Notes under the pieces: model-generated
What the model saw: the letters and a program-made list of their open reading frames with translations, nothing else
What the model was told of the DNA's origin: nothing
The model's database searches: none
Program-made: the position numbers and the translations under genes
In this document: positions 31,560-43,359 of the stretch, piece by piece
How the letters are laid out: the number at the start of each line of letters is the position of its first letter
How positions within the stretch are numbered: the first letter of the stretch is position 1
Assembly (NCBI GenBank): GCA_000507305.1
Contig: DF239097.1
Location: forward strand, 186,001 to 250,000
Reading direction: 5' to 3'
Length of the DNA stretch: 64,000 bases
DNA from: Breviolum minutum Mf 1.05b.01
Taxonomy: Eukaryota; Sar; Dinophyceae; Suessiales; Symbiodiniaceae

Positions 31560-34500
31560 CTATGCTCTCAGCTCTACCTTCATCCAAGTCGCTGTTGGGA
31601 TTGGCTCGCCAAAGAGAAAATAGTTGCGTCTTGGTCCTGCGAACCAAATCCCAAAATCTGCAAAGTGCTTGGGCGCTTCACCCGCCAATTTCGTGCAATA
31701 TCACACCGCTCCCTGGCAGTTAGAACTCGTGCCTTGTAGCCGCGGCGCGGGGACTGGTGGGACAAAAACGTCGTCCTACAGGTGCAATGCCACTAGGTCA
31801 CGAGGTCAGGGGCTTATATATCTCAGAATCCAAAACACCCGCCTCGACAAAGCTTGGTAGATTCCGGATTCGCTCCCTAAACCAGTCTCCTCAGATTCAA
31901 AGCTGCGAACTGCAGAAGCAGTTCAACACTGAAATCACTGAAAGCGGATGGAGAGGGGTGAGAAGCTGCACTTGCATAGCTGACAGGTCCAGCATTGTGC
32001 AGCTGAAGCCAAGAATCCAACCAGTGGTAAACCCAAGAGCTCATCCGAATCAAGAACAGTTCCGGCAAAGAACCTCAAATCTTGGGCGAAACGAAGGATG
32101 GCACATAGATGTGCATAATACATAGACACTAAAATAGCTAAACATCCAGTAATAGCTGCACAGCTGTACCAAAACTAAGCTTTGATTTCCAGTAATAACT
32201 TGATTTAGCTCCTGGAAGTGGATCTTAAAAGTTTCACTTGGTGATTCTGATGGAAAATGCCATGGAAAACAGCTGACCTGAGTTCATCGCATGGGCAAAC
32301 GATGCCAAGGCACTCATCGCTACCGATCCCACTGAAGGGCACAATTGTGGCATTGGCCTTAGCGGCAAGCCTCACCAAATTGGGCGTATCCGGCCAGAAG
32401 AGCTGGTACTCCTCACCTTTACCTGACCAGTGAAGCAACCCACTCGTTTCAGGCAGGGCATCTTGCATCACTTTTGTTCAGACAGATATTCGGAACACAA
32501 CGGAATCCACATGACCAAAATGGAAAAGCCATTGTAAGCCAAACAAAAAAATTCACCGGCTGCAAGTATCTGCAAGTGACGTTTAAAGACTTCTCGGGCT
32601 CCACCGGGGAAAAGCAAGGCAGTTCCACCAGAGCGCAGGGTCTTCAAGAGATTTCGAGGACTCGTCGGTTTCACCTTCCGTGGGAGACGACTCTGTGAAC
32701 TGCCCACATTTTACCAATCATGAACCAAGCCTGGAACTTCTCAAAGAGTTCCAAGGACCCAGGGAATGGATATGGCAATGGATCAAGTGGCGAGGTTTCC
32801 TGAAACTCCATGCAGTTTCCCATAGAATGTTCAAAAACTCAAAGACCATCAAAGCTGAAACTCTATATCGATGCATGAATTGAGGAGCCAAGCTTCATCC
32901 AAAAGCGGTGGGTACACCATTGCAGTGACAAGCCTGTGCGCAGTTGCTCACAAGCGTGCTGTCACCGAAAGGGCCAAGGGTTTGACAGGTCCAACCAAGA
33001 GACCGCTGCTGCTCTCGGAGAAATTCTTCCACGATAAAAATGCCATCCAAGCTGAACCTGATTGATGGCGTTGAGAATTGTGATTGATGCTGGCAAGTGT
33101 TTATGTGGGTCCAAGTAACAGAGAACCTGGAAATAGGCCGGGACCCAAAAGGCAAGGACAGTCTTCCAACCATCCGTTTTCAGGTGCAAACAGTTACACT
33201 ATTAAACATAAATATTCTGAGCTAAATTTAATTTAATCATATAACTCATATATATATATATATACATAATATAATATTAATATGTGTATATATATATATA
33301 TATGTATGCTACTTTTTGGTTCCCTTTCTCCGCTGGTCAATGCCATGGACAAAAATCAGCAGTCAAGCAACAGTTGGTGATTCCCCACTAAGAGCAAGGG
33401 AACGTTGGCATCAACCACTGGCCAACCCCCCGCGTGATTCCGACCAGTGGGCCGCATTCAAGAACACTGGAACGAAACCCAGGAGCGCCGCCTTNGTGAT
33501 TCGACCATGGGCCGCATTCAAGAACACTGGAGAAACCCAGGAGCGCGCCTTCGCCAAAAAGGTACCATCCAAATGTGAAACACAAATATCTTTGCAAGGA
33601 ATCCCCGCACAGTATTCATAACAAGACTGCATGACACCGCGCTTTGTTTAAGAAAAACATTCAATAGTTACATTAAAATAAAGTCAGCAAAAAGTCAACT
33701 TGCCGGCTCCGGACGTTATCACAACATTGTCTTCGCAACCGGAGCTTATCCTAAGCACCCATTCACAGTGCCTGTTGTAGTGACCTGTCCAGCCAGCTCG
33801 TTGGTGTCAAGCTTGGCGTGTCCAATGGAGCCTTAGTCTTTGGACATCGGGCGCTTTCCACTAGTTCCATAGCTCGTTGCAGCCCAGTCACTTGCGTCAA
33901 GGACTGTGTGATGCCAGCACCCGTCAAGAGCGACAAAAGATTCACATTGTCCACATCATCAAAGCAAGCATGTGCTACTCCGGGCAGAACCTTTTGTTGT
34001 GCACCTGCGCACAAGCAAACATGAAAATGTCTACCTTTAAGATGGAAATTGGTGAGAAGAGGGACAATGCAAAGAGGAAAGGTTAAGAATCTTGTTAAAC
34101 GCCAAACATGTCACCAATGAGCACTTGCCATCCATACATGGAATATCAGCAATTTTTTTCAACCCCAAGTCAAGCATCACGAATGGCATCCATCCCGAGC
34201 TTCATGAACAAGCTCAGGCGAATCAGGTCTTTGTCGCACAGGGCATGTCTTCACACCAACCACATGGAACTTGGAGTCTTGAGTGTGGACGTTTGGAGCC
34301 ACAATTCCGGTACATCGAACACAAGGTTGCATAGACGCTATGGCAATGTCTTGGGTTACCCTGGCATGCCACAGGTATTGTGGAACCCGTATTGTGGTCC
34401 TTAACACCAACACAGTGAACACAGTAAACACAGCAGATGCAAACGAAACATCATTTTCCATTGGTAAGTCTCCCCATAAGAAATGAGTATACAATAACCA

Positions 34501-37500
34501 TCAATAACTTCAATAACCGACAACCAAATCAACTAATCTCATATCGCTGAAAAGAGTCGATACGCGACACGAGGTCATTCTGTGGTTGCACCGTGATGGA
34601 AGTCAAGCGATTTGTCGATTTCATATCTGATCCGAAGAGCAAAGCCTCCGCGACACCAATGCCAGGCGAGGCAAATGCAATTGCCGTCATTTCCACGTGT
34701 GGACCTCTTGGAACATGCAGGTCACGAGTCACCAGTTGAAGAAACACATTAACGATCATTTCAAAATATTACAAATCATTATGAAACTACCAGTGATCTG
34801 TCAAAAAGGATGAAAGGGGAGAAAACCGAAAAGGAAAACTTGTGTCAAAGTGGTGTTGGTTAATGATTATCCCCGCCTGGCTTCCTCAATTCCTGTCTCA
34901 ATACTTCTGCAGCCACCAATTTTGCAATGCCTCCACCCAAAGAGTGGCCAGTAATGTAGTAGGTTCTGTTTGGAAAGCCTTGGAATTGCCGTAACACGCC
35001 ATAAGAATACATCCCTAAAGAATGTTCAAGTACTAAAACATGCGGAACACACGCAGTCCAAGCAAGCCAGACCTTCATCCCAAACATCATTGAAAAAGTT
35101 CACTAAGATTCATCCCAATTCGACTCACATCTCTCCCTCTCTCTCTCTCTCTCTTCCATGTTCCAGGTGATTTTTCTGCAAAATTGTGTGAAAAAAAATT
35201 CCAAAGGATCCAAGGAGCTGGTCATGCGACTCTTCACCATGTTCAGCAAATTTAGGAAGGAGAGTGAAAAGTTACCATCTTGCTGCACATAGACATGTCG
35301 ACAAATCCAAGCAATGCCTGGACCCCAAAGCTGGATCACACTTGGACCCAACCTTTCAAAGACATACATCATACCAACTGGAAGCCATAAATCCATATCT
35401 TGCAAAGCATCAAACATATCAGTTGTCCCACGAACTGCAAAAATGGATGTACTGTTGTCTCCTGCTGTGAATTCATAGAAGGAGGTCCAATCAAAAGTGC
35501 CAGTGAGCATAATGGGAATGTGCCTGTAGCTCACTCTCCAATGAGGGAAATATTGATGTAACAAACCTGCCACATGACTGGGCGGCTCATAGGTGAAAGC
35601 TGACATGAGTGCGAAATCTGCCAGTGTCAAGTCTGCATCATCATAAGGACCCGTGCGAAAAGCGATTTCGCAAATGGGCCAACGACCTCCTAAGTCTCCA
35701 ATGTACCCAATGTCATAGTATTGGCAGCCAGGGGAGGTTGGATCACAAAACATAGGGTTGGCTCCAACGGTGCGATGGTTGGCAATACAGAAGCTGATTA
35801 CAGTGACCTAAAAGGCGATGCTAAACATGGAAAGGAAAGCACAAGGATAGGGGAGTTCTACACACTCAAAATAAAAGGCAATGTACGTAGCGTAGGGGAC
35901 TGTATCTGTTTTTCGATGTTTTTCGTGTGTTTTTCTAACTATATATATATATGATATGAAACTCAAAACAGATTCAAGACAGAATAACAAACTACAAAGA
36001 CTTCGAAAACAAGTTTGAGTCAAAGTAACAAGGGCCATTTGAAACAAGCAAAGAAGAGCCAGTGCTAAGAGCTGAACACGGCCACCAGATGACAAAGCAC
36101 GTCTCATGCCAAACTGTCGACAAACAGAAAAGAACAATATCAAGCCACAATCCTCTGCCGGGGTAAGGACTGGACTTGCCCACAATATGGCACAAGAAGC
36201 CAACATTAGACCCAGACTTTCCAGCAGTCCAAACAGCCATACCCAAGGCTTTTGGATCAAGACTGCGATCTGCACAAGGAAGCAAAGGAGCAATACAGCC
36301 GCACAGTATGACATCGAGTACCACCAATTCAAGACACCTGCCAACAGGCCAAGCAGGTAGGTCATGAAAATGAAGGGTAGCCTGAAGTGTAGTTGATCCT
36401 CATAGCGAAAGCCACAGAACTCATCCCCCCAGTCTTGAAGAGCTTTGATCCTGGGCCCACTTGGCCAGCAGGATAAGTCTGAAAGCTGAGGCTGGCCCAC
36501 GAGCATGCCAAGCATAATCAAAACAACTGCTTCCAAGCCTAAGAAAATCAAGGGGGCATGCCCAGTGGAGCCACCAACAAGAATAACACCCAGAGAGAAC
36601 ATCATTGGAAATACCTCGAAGAAGTGGAGTAAACACACGCAAAGAGGCAGGCAACAATCAAGTGGCCGCTCACCTCCAACGGTTCCAATACTCGGTGCAT
36701 TGTGCAAAGCTTGGTCATTAATCAACATGTGACGCTGGCTCACCGTACGTCTTCGAGGGATGGGCTCTGAAGCGGCACTATGCTGTGGGGACTGTGAAAA
36801 GGTGTCCTCTTCCGAATTGTATGAATTGTATGGAAGAGCTATGGTCTGACTTCGCGCTCGAAAACGTCCTCCTGTGTCTTCAAGGTCCACTTCTTCCACG
36901 ATAAAAGTATTTTGAAGCTCCCAGCCAGGAAGAATGTTCTCCGGTCGATTCTTCTCAACCTCTTGTGCTGGGAAACGCAAGACTTTTGTGGCTGTACCAT
37001 AGTAAGACACTTTCAGCACTTTCGCACGGCAGGCTGCGGAGAAGGCCACAATCTTGAGAGTGAGATCACCAATGGTCCAAGCAGCCCAAAAGAGTACGAC
37101 ATGAATACAGGCAATTGCGAGCATAGCACTTAATAATTCAAAGTTGTTTCTCCAGGTAGCAATGTCTACTACTACCATCACCACCGGCAAGATATCGAGT
37201 GAAACATGGATCAAAACCTGCAAAATGAGATCGGCGACTTTGCGCCACATCGGGATAGGAGCAGGCCAACCACAAACATAGAGACTTCCTGCAGCAATCT
37301 CTGCAAATGAAGCGAAACACATAGCACGGCGATAGGCTTCAAACATCTCGATTCGCCATGCATCCACACTGAGCAAGTAGCAAAAGCGTAGCAGTTCGCT
37401 TGTGGTCCCAATCAGCAGCCAGGATTTCACAAAGGCGGCCAGAAAGTGAAGGGTGAAGTCCAAATCCGTGGCAGAAGGATCATAGTGGTGGTACCATTCC

Positions 37501-39786
37501 ACATGCCAGAACAACACAACGACCAAGGATGCGCATGCAATGGCACAGGCAGCTACACAAAGCAAGTAAGTGTGCCAAACTGCAAGGATGTTTTTTGTCC
37601 ACGGAGCTGTTGTCAGCCAAATGCGGCTCAAAACCCCGGCACGCTTTGGGCATCCAGCACCGCAACCTTCCATCTCCGAATCATCGTCACTACTTCCGCT
37701 GCTTTCGGAAAGGCTGCTCACTCCGTCACTGCGGTCGGAAGCACTACTTGAACGACCGGAGCGCATTGACCGTGTTCTTTGGCTCCGCCGTGCTTTCTGA
37801 GGCATCGCGCCCGGCCGCACCTTTGGCGTCGGCCCGGGCACTTGAGGCACCTGCAACCGTATGGTGGAAGCCGCCATGTTTGGGCGAAAAAGAGCTGCAA
37901 AAAAGTCATGACAGTCCAAGGCGATTCAAGGTGATTCATGCCAGCCCCGTGACTTCGTTTCAGAATTTCAGGTTCCTGGCTTGCAGACTTGCGATTTCTT
38001 CAACCTGGCAACAAACACAATGATCACACCACACCTGGCAGTAGTTTCTGCAAGCGAGCTATCTCAGCCACTGATGGAAGGACAGCATCTGAATCTCCTG
38101 CCTGTTCAGAACAAACGGCAGTGCATGTCATGACTTACTGTCCCAAACTAGGAAATTTATTTTGTGGAATCCTCGTTGACATCTTCATGCCTTGGAACTA
38201 GGAACTAGTCCTACTATATCAAATGAGTTGCACACAGCGTGTCAACTGGTCTCTCTTGTGAGCTTGCTGCAAATAACTTGACGTCAAAACTTCTCATGCT
38301 CAGTTGCCAGGAGAAGCGTTGCAAAGCTCGGAGTATCAAGTTGCTGCAGCTTGGGTTCCAGTTGACGCAGTCCACGGCCTTATTAGGCAAACACGGGTTT
38401 GGTCTCTAAGATAAGGTGCATCATGGGTGCATCATGGGTGCATCATCGGTTGCATTGGTGGCACATGACATGGGCCTCCATTTCCATCCATCTCCATCCT
38501 TTCGTTTCACCAAGCTTCGCAGCAGCGACTCCCGGAAGCGTAAGGTCTCCGGTGGCAGCGCTTGGCTCAGGCCGCGCGAAATGCGTAGGAAGTTGTCCAC
38601 GAGACTTCCACCAATCGTGGAAGTAGACGAAGTTGACCTTGGCATACATGCATTTAGGAATCTAGTATCTCAAACAAACCTATGTCCAAGACATTCCATA
38701 ACTTCCTACATACCAAGTGATTGATAAAATCAGCGGATATCCGATATCTAGAAAAGCTCAGGCACGTCTGGGATTTGATCACCCCTTCGTACCAGCCAAG
38801 CCGACCAACCAGCGGTGTGATTGCCTAGGCATTTGCCAAAGCCATCGAATCTCAGGATACCTCTAGAAACAGGAACAAGTCGTCTACTGGAACCTAATGT
38901 TTTATTGCTATGCAATTATGATTATACATATCTGTCATCATAATTTAATGATATCTAGTCTAATAACGGTACCATCCCATCTTGGAGACTGTTTTTTGTG
39001 GTGGCTATGTCACAAAATCAAGGCAAATTCGGCTCACAGTTGCCAAGCTTCAGCAGGCAGAGTCGAGTAAAGATTTTCAGGGAGGCTTGGAAGCAAGGGG
39101 GCCACCAGTGACAGCGGGGTTCTCCTGTAGCTCGTGGCTGGGTTGATGAGGCAAAGCGCCTCAATGTGTTTTTCAAGCAAACCTCCAACAAAACACAACT
39201 CCGAAAATTCATCCACACTGGAATGGAGTACTGTAATGAAATTGAGTACATGAAGCTTGTAGAAGTTGAATGAAGTTGACTCATTTGACCTCTTGGAGGG
39301 AAAGAAGGTGGGCATTTGGAATACAAGCTGCAGTCATTCCATCTAAGAATCCCCACATCCACCAGCGATGGCCGCGACAGTGCCAGATTGAGTGCCAAGA
39401 CTGCACCCATGGACTCAGCCACGAGCAGCACCTGCCTTGCAAGCTTTCATACCGTTTCTTGATCCTAAGGATTCCTTAAGCCCAAAAAAGAGACATCACA
39501 TCACAAGGAACATTGGCCTCTCATCACGATGCTCTCCAATGAAGGCTTCGATTGACTCTAGGAGTCCATCCAGGCCACCTAGGACATTTTTTGTTGCGCC
39601 CAAAAAAAAAAGTGTGACGAAAAAGTGAAAAAACCCAAGCCATAGGGCCAACATAGGGCCATCATATGGGCCATCGTAGGGCCAAGGTGCTTCGATCTTC
39701 GGGAGGGAGATCCATCGTCCAACAGTCAAAGAAGGGTCGAAGTCGCCGGAACTGAGCTGAAGAGCTCCTTCCAGCGCCATCAATGC
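31560..39786 (-). CDS. phytyl-ester-synthase-like hydrolase plus acyltransferase, interrupted gene
   Basis: Exons on one strand spell the esterase/DAGAT fusion of the PES1/PES2 type, which makes phytyl or acyl esters in plastids. Hydrolase part: 39,786-39,690 (GIDGAGRSSSAQFRRLRPFF, PPEDRSTL), 39,5xx (LLESIEAFIGEHRDERP), 39,430-39,345 (VLLVAESMGAVLALNLALSR, nucleophile Ser), 39,050-39,165 (CLINPATSYRRTPLSLVAPL), 38,421-38,645 (SQALPPETLRFRESLLRSLV), 38,097-38,035 (DSDAVLPSVAEIARLQKLLP, acid Asp) and 34,004-33,763 (QQKVLPGVAHACFDDVDNVN, catalytic His). Acyltransferase part: about 33,560 (SWVSPVFLNAAHG), 33,057 (LDGIFIVEEFLREQQ), 32,690-32,581 (GGTALLFPGGAREVFK), 32,422-32,301 (KGEEYQLFWPDTPNLVRLAA), 32,073 (LDSDELLGLPLVGF) and about 31,690 (RRNYFLFGEPIPTATW). 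The N-terminal exon before 39,786 is missing or unrecognised. A further C-terminal exon may end at 31,367. Confidence 0.72.
33247..33304. repeat. TA microsatellite
   Basis: Two runs of TA separated by an ATAATATTAATATG spacer, inside an intron of the acyltransferase part. Confidence 0.9.
33432..33553. other. duplicated segment around an N, probable assembly fault
   Basis: A stretch of about 55 bases containing GGGCCGCATTCAAGAACACT occurs twice in direct orientation, on either side of a single N at 33,495. The first version has extra bases relative to the second, as if a low-quality contig end had been joined to its own clean copy. It falls in the acyltransferase exon encoding SPVFLNAAHG and breaks its frame. 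Confidence 0.75.
34223..37877 (-). CDS. multi-pass membrane protein with C-terminal class 3 lipase domain
   Basis: The ATG at 37,877 opens a basic/Ser-rich cytoplasmic leader (RRSQRTRSMRSGRSSSASDR) and then about 12 hydrophobic segments in one long exon (37,877 to about 35,995). Later exons give the lipase: 35,807-about 35,170 (FAVRGTTDMFDALQDMDLW, oxyanion region), about 34,865-35,030 (YYITGHSLGGGIAKLVAAEV, nucleophile Ser in GHSLG), about 34,540-34,760 (FASPGIG and PQNDLVSRID with the acid Asp) and a Cys-rich end (NPRHCHSVYATLCSMYRNCG, catalytic His) stopping at 34,223. Class 3 lipases cleave ester bonds of glycerolipids, and multi-pass versions are known in alveolates. The whole gene fits inside one intron (38,034-34,005) of the hydrolase/acyltransferase gene on the same strand. 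Confidence 0.8.
35130..35155. repeat. CT microsatellite
   Basis: CT/CTCC run beside the end of the second lipase exon; it translates as an Arg-Glu run on the minus strand and is probably intronic. Confidence 0.85.
38416..38446. repeat. short tandem repeat
   Basis: Three copies of a ten-base unit (GTGCATCATG with one change in the last). Confidence 0.85.
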
Positions 39787-39984
39787 CTGAAAGGCGACAC
39801 AGTATCCGATACACGGTTTCCTCCAAAGCACAAAAGTGTTTTGGTACAGAAACGCAGTACAAGCAGCAAATAACAAAAAAAAAACATGAGCAAATGACTC
39901 CCGCTATTTTTCACACCATTTGACGTAGCTTTTTTCACGTGCGAAACTTTGGATCGACTTGTGGTGAGACAGACTTTGGATCGA

Positions 39985-42331
39985 CTAGCGTCCCTTCAAC
40001 TCTTCTCCTGGCATCACTCTCACATCACGTGTCAAGGTGGCGAGGATGGCTTCGGCACTCTCTTCATCGCTGCTGAGCTGAAGTTGCCTTTTCTGACCTC
40101 CCTCATCAACATCTAAAACCAAGGACACGCTCTGTGACATCAGGGTCTCTGCATGGCTCTCAGCAAAGATTGACATCACATTGCTAAGCTTCAATCTCTG
40201 CGGCGGACCAGCAGGCAACAATGGCTGTATCAGGAAGTCTGCACCCTTCAGTCCAACCCGACTTGGTGCACGGCCATGCTCATATACACCTGCTGCCATC
40301 ACCACTGGAACTGCTAAGCTAACATTCTCTGAGTCCCACTCCGACAACCACTCTTCCTGTTGTGCCTTGCTTGCAGAGCGCTCTACTTGGGTGGCTGCAT
40401 CAACCCACTGGCTCACAGCTTGCTTGGCTGCACGCTCTGCAGGGTCCGGCTCTTCTGCTATAGTACTGTCTGCCACTGGCTCCTCCATGGCAACTTTTTG
40501 CATTTCTTCGAGCTTTCTATTGAGAGCCGCTAGCTCCTTCTCCTTCTCTTCTACGAGCTTCTCTTGGGCAGCTGTTGCATCTTTTTGTGATTGGAGGGAT
40601 TCGGTCAGTTCTTCCTTTTGCTTCTCAATGTCGTCCTTCTGCACTTTCACTTCATCAATGCTCTTCTCTGCCTCCCTCAATGCCTCCTCCAGCTTCTTAA
40701 TGCGTGCCATTTCCTCTTCAGAAGCTTCTGGTCTAGTCGCATGGTCTGCTTCTGGCTGGTTTTCCCCATGCTCCGCTTTTGGCATTTCTTCGAGCTTTCT
40801 ATTGAGANATCCTTCTGCACTTTTGCTTCATCAATGCTCTTCTCTGCCTCCCTCAATGCCTCCTCCAGCTTCTTAATGCGTGCCCTTTCCTCTTCAGAAA
40901 CTTCTGGTCTAGTCGCATGGTCTGCTTCTGGTTGGTCTTGTTTTGTTTGGGCTGTCATCTCTTCGAGCTGGATGCTCAATGTGTCTATCTGTTTCTGTCT
41001 TTGTTCTAGGTCCTTTTGCATCTTTTCTTTCAGTCGCTCTTCCTCCACTTTGAACTTCTGCAAGTCCTGCACTGTCTTTTCTTGAGCAACAGTTGCATCT
41101 TTTTGTGACTGCAAGGACTCCGCTAGATCTTTCTTTTGTCTTTCAAGGTCTTCTTTTCCTTCTGTCACTTCTTGCATCCTCTCCTCAGCCTCTTGCAAAG
41201 CCTCTTCAAGCTCCTCAATCCGCTGTTCAGATTCGTTTTTAGCAGCTCTGTTGGCTTTCTCCGTATCTCGAAGTCGATCACGAAGATTCTGATGCTCAGT
41301 TTCAGATTGCTCCAGCTTGGATCGGTAGTCATCCACCACACCACGTGTTGATTCCACTAACTGTTCCAGTTTGCGGCCTTGATATTGTGAAAGAGAGAGT
41401 TCTTTCCCACAATCCAAGAGCTGCTTCTGAAGTTTCTGCGTGTTTTCTCTGGAGGCGATGACATTTCCTTTCAACGCCTCGTTATGTCTCTGTGAAACAT
41501 CCAGCTGTTCAGTGAGTTCTGAGATGCGTTTGGCAAGGCTTGAGATCTGCTCAGTGGAAGATGTGATCTGAGCAGAGTAGGAGTTGCGCAGCTGCCTCGC
41601 AGCCAAATGACCTGCATCCAGATCTTTGAATTTGCCTGTCATGGAAGTAAGTTGAGACTCCAACTCAGAGACCTGTTCTAAGAGCATTTCACCTTCATGA
41701 GGTAAATCAGCAAACTCATCTGGACCATCTTCTGGACCAAACAATGGAGGCAAATCCTGAAGTACTGCAGGGACCTCATCCGCCTCAGGCGGTGCAGAGT
41801 TTCCGATGTCCAAACCTCCAGCCTTTTCAGCTCTTCCGAGCTCGATCTCAGCAGCAAGAAGTCGTTGCCGACAACCTTCTAAGCGTGGAGGTACTTCATC
41901 CAGAAAGCCTGAAACGGACCAGAATTTGCAGAGAAAGATCGGTAGCAACTGAGGCCAACTGCGTGTGCCCTTGAGGATTCTGGAGGATATAGTTAATGGT
42001 ATAGTATGGTATAGTTCATGGTTGTCATATGTAAGTATAGTCGATGCGACCATCAACATCCTTTCCTGCACATATTTCAAATATAGCCTGTAGTGAGAAC
42101 TGTCCTGTGAGTCGTTCTAGCCTACAGTACTCCACTCCCGCCTGGAATCGCCCATCGAGGCCAACCTTTCACCATAGCAGCTGTGGGGCCATCGGAGGTT
42201 GCATCAATGGTACCCCATGTCATTCGGCTTGAATTGCCAAGCACGAAACCGCCATTCTGTTGCAAACCAGGTGTAGCTTTGCCAACACCCGGTAGTGCTC
42301 CTGCAGATTGACTCTGCGGGATTCGAGGCAT
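39985..42331 (-). CDS. long coiled-coil protein, two exons
   Basis: Exon 1 (42,331-42,142) starts MPRIPQSQSAGALPGVGKAT and ends at a GC donor in phase 1. Exon 2 starts at 41,908 after TTTCAG and restores the frame as IPGFLDEVPPRLEG. The rest is a nearly continuous coiled coil of Glu/Lys/Gln heptads to about residue 600. A small globular C-terminus (NVSLAVPVVMAAGVYEHGRA, DADFLIQ-type strand, LTRDVRVMPGEELKGR) stops at 39,985. Two copies of a segment with the core ARIKKLEEALREAEKSIDE flank an N at 40,808, which breaks the frame. Likely a structural or tethering protein; no motor or enzymatic domain was seen. Confidence 0.68.
40640..40965. other. repeat unit and N in the coiled-coil gene, probable collapsed gap
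   Basis: The unit encoding EADHATRPE..ARIKKLEEALREAEK occurs at about 40,640-40,750 and again at about 40,830-40,935. The N at 40,808 joins sequence equivalent to KVQKD directly to sequence equivalent to NRKLEEMPK, in a different frame. Part of at least one repeat unit seems to be missing. Confidence 0.65.
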
Positions 42332-42627
42332 AGTGAATAAAAAACCCTAAGGAAGCATGGAATGCCTCCTTTGAACCACATGACACATATCACCCAAATC
42401 ACTTCAAGCTGAAGCGTTTCCATTTTCCGGGACCTAACAGTCTGGCATTTATGCATGTCATCTCGATATTCAAATTTGGATCAAGCTCAAACACAGTGCT
42501 GCAGCTGCAGAGGTCAACAAAACAACACTGCAACCACTGGCCTGGAAGAAAAAGCAAGAGTGGCTTCGCCTGCCCTGGACAAAGGCTGAGATCCATGAGA
42601 TCCTTATGTTTCTTGTAAAGCTCTTAT

Positions 42628-42735
42628 ATATGGATGTTTCCGAAAATAGTGGTACCCCCAAATCATCCATTTAATAGGGTTTTCCACTATAAACCATCCA
42701 TTTTGGGGTACCCCTATTTTTGGAAACACCCATAT
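42628..42735 (-). mobile_element. MITE-like palindromic element, copy 2
   Basis: A 108-base element with terminal inverted repeats of about 35 bases. The left arm reads ATATGGATGTTTCCGAAAAT and the inverted right arm ATATGGGTGTTTCCAAAAAT; both continue through GGTACCCC. It is inserted in the opposite orientation to the copy at 16,036. No coding capacity. Target-site duplication is uncertain (perhaps TAT). Confidence 0.82.
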
Positions 42736-42959
42736 TATCTATTCAATTTGAAACCAAAAAAAAAAAAACAATCCCACGACCGGTACCTATCAGAGTTTTT
42801 TCAGCGCTTGGGGTCCCAGCACCTCACAGAGCTCAGAATCAGAGATTGGAAAATCATGGAAATGCCATTTTTTAAATTCATGTATCCTATTATACTCTCC
42901 ACCAGTAACTAGTACTATGTAGTGAACGCATGTGACTGCTATGCCTGCTATGTATGATT

Positions 42960-43105
42960 TCTGATGGTTTTTCAATTCTTTCCTCAACAACTTCAATTTT
43001 TTCCAAGCAATTGAACAAAAAGCCCAAGTCACGATCAAAGCGCACCGCCCCGCGCGGCGTGGCTGGCACCCTCCTCCGGGCGCCAGATTGGCCCACAAAG
43101 CCTCA
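42960..43105 (-). CDS. possible exon of an unidentified gene
   Basis: A minus-strand frame encodes GQSGARRRVPATPRGAVRFD then RDLGFLFNCLEKIEVVEERI. It is basic then amphipathic, with good codon bias. No start, stop or family. A second frame is also open, so confidence is low. Confidence 0.3.
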
Positions 43106-43359
43106 AACCATGTCCCCTCCATTCGTCTTGAGTTACCCACACTGCATGCAATTCAAGACGTGTCCGTTCAAAAAATGAACTCACTTTCCTGACTTATCTA
43201 GCAGGCCAACCTGGACCGCCACATAGCGCCAAACAAACCAGGGCCAGCAAGGACCATGTGCAGCGCATTGGAAAGGAACTAGAAAAGTTTCAAGACTTCA
43301 AGATTCAACTGGAAGGTGTGAGGATTGAAGATGGAATAAAATGCATCAGATCCTACACT

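Noticed and set aside
32474-32698. Plus-strand frame opposite the acyltransferase exon
   Set aside because: The minus strand carries the recognisable LLFPGGARE motif; the plus frame is its shadow.
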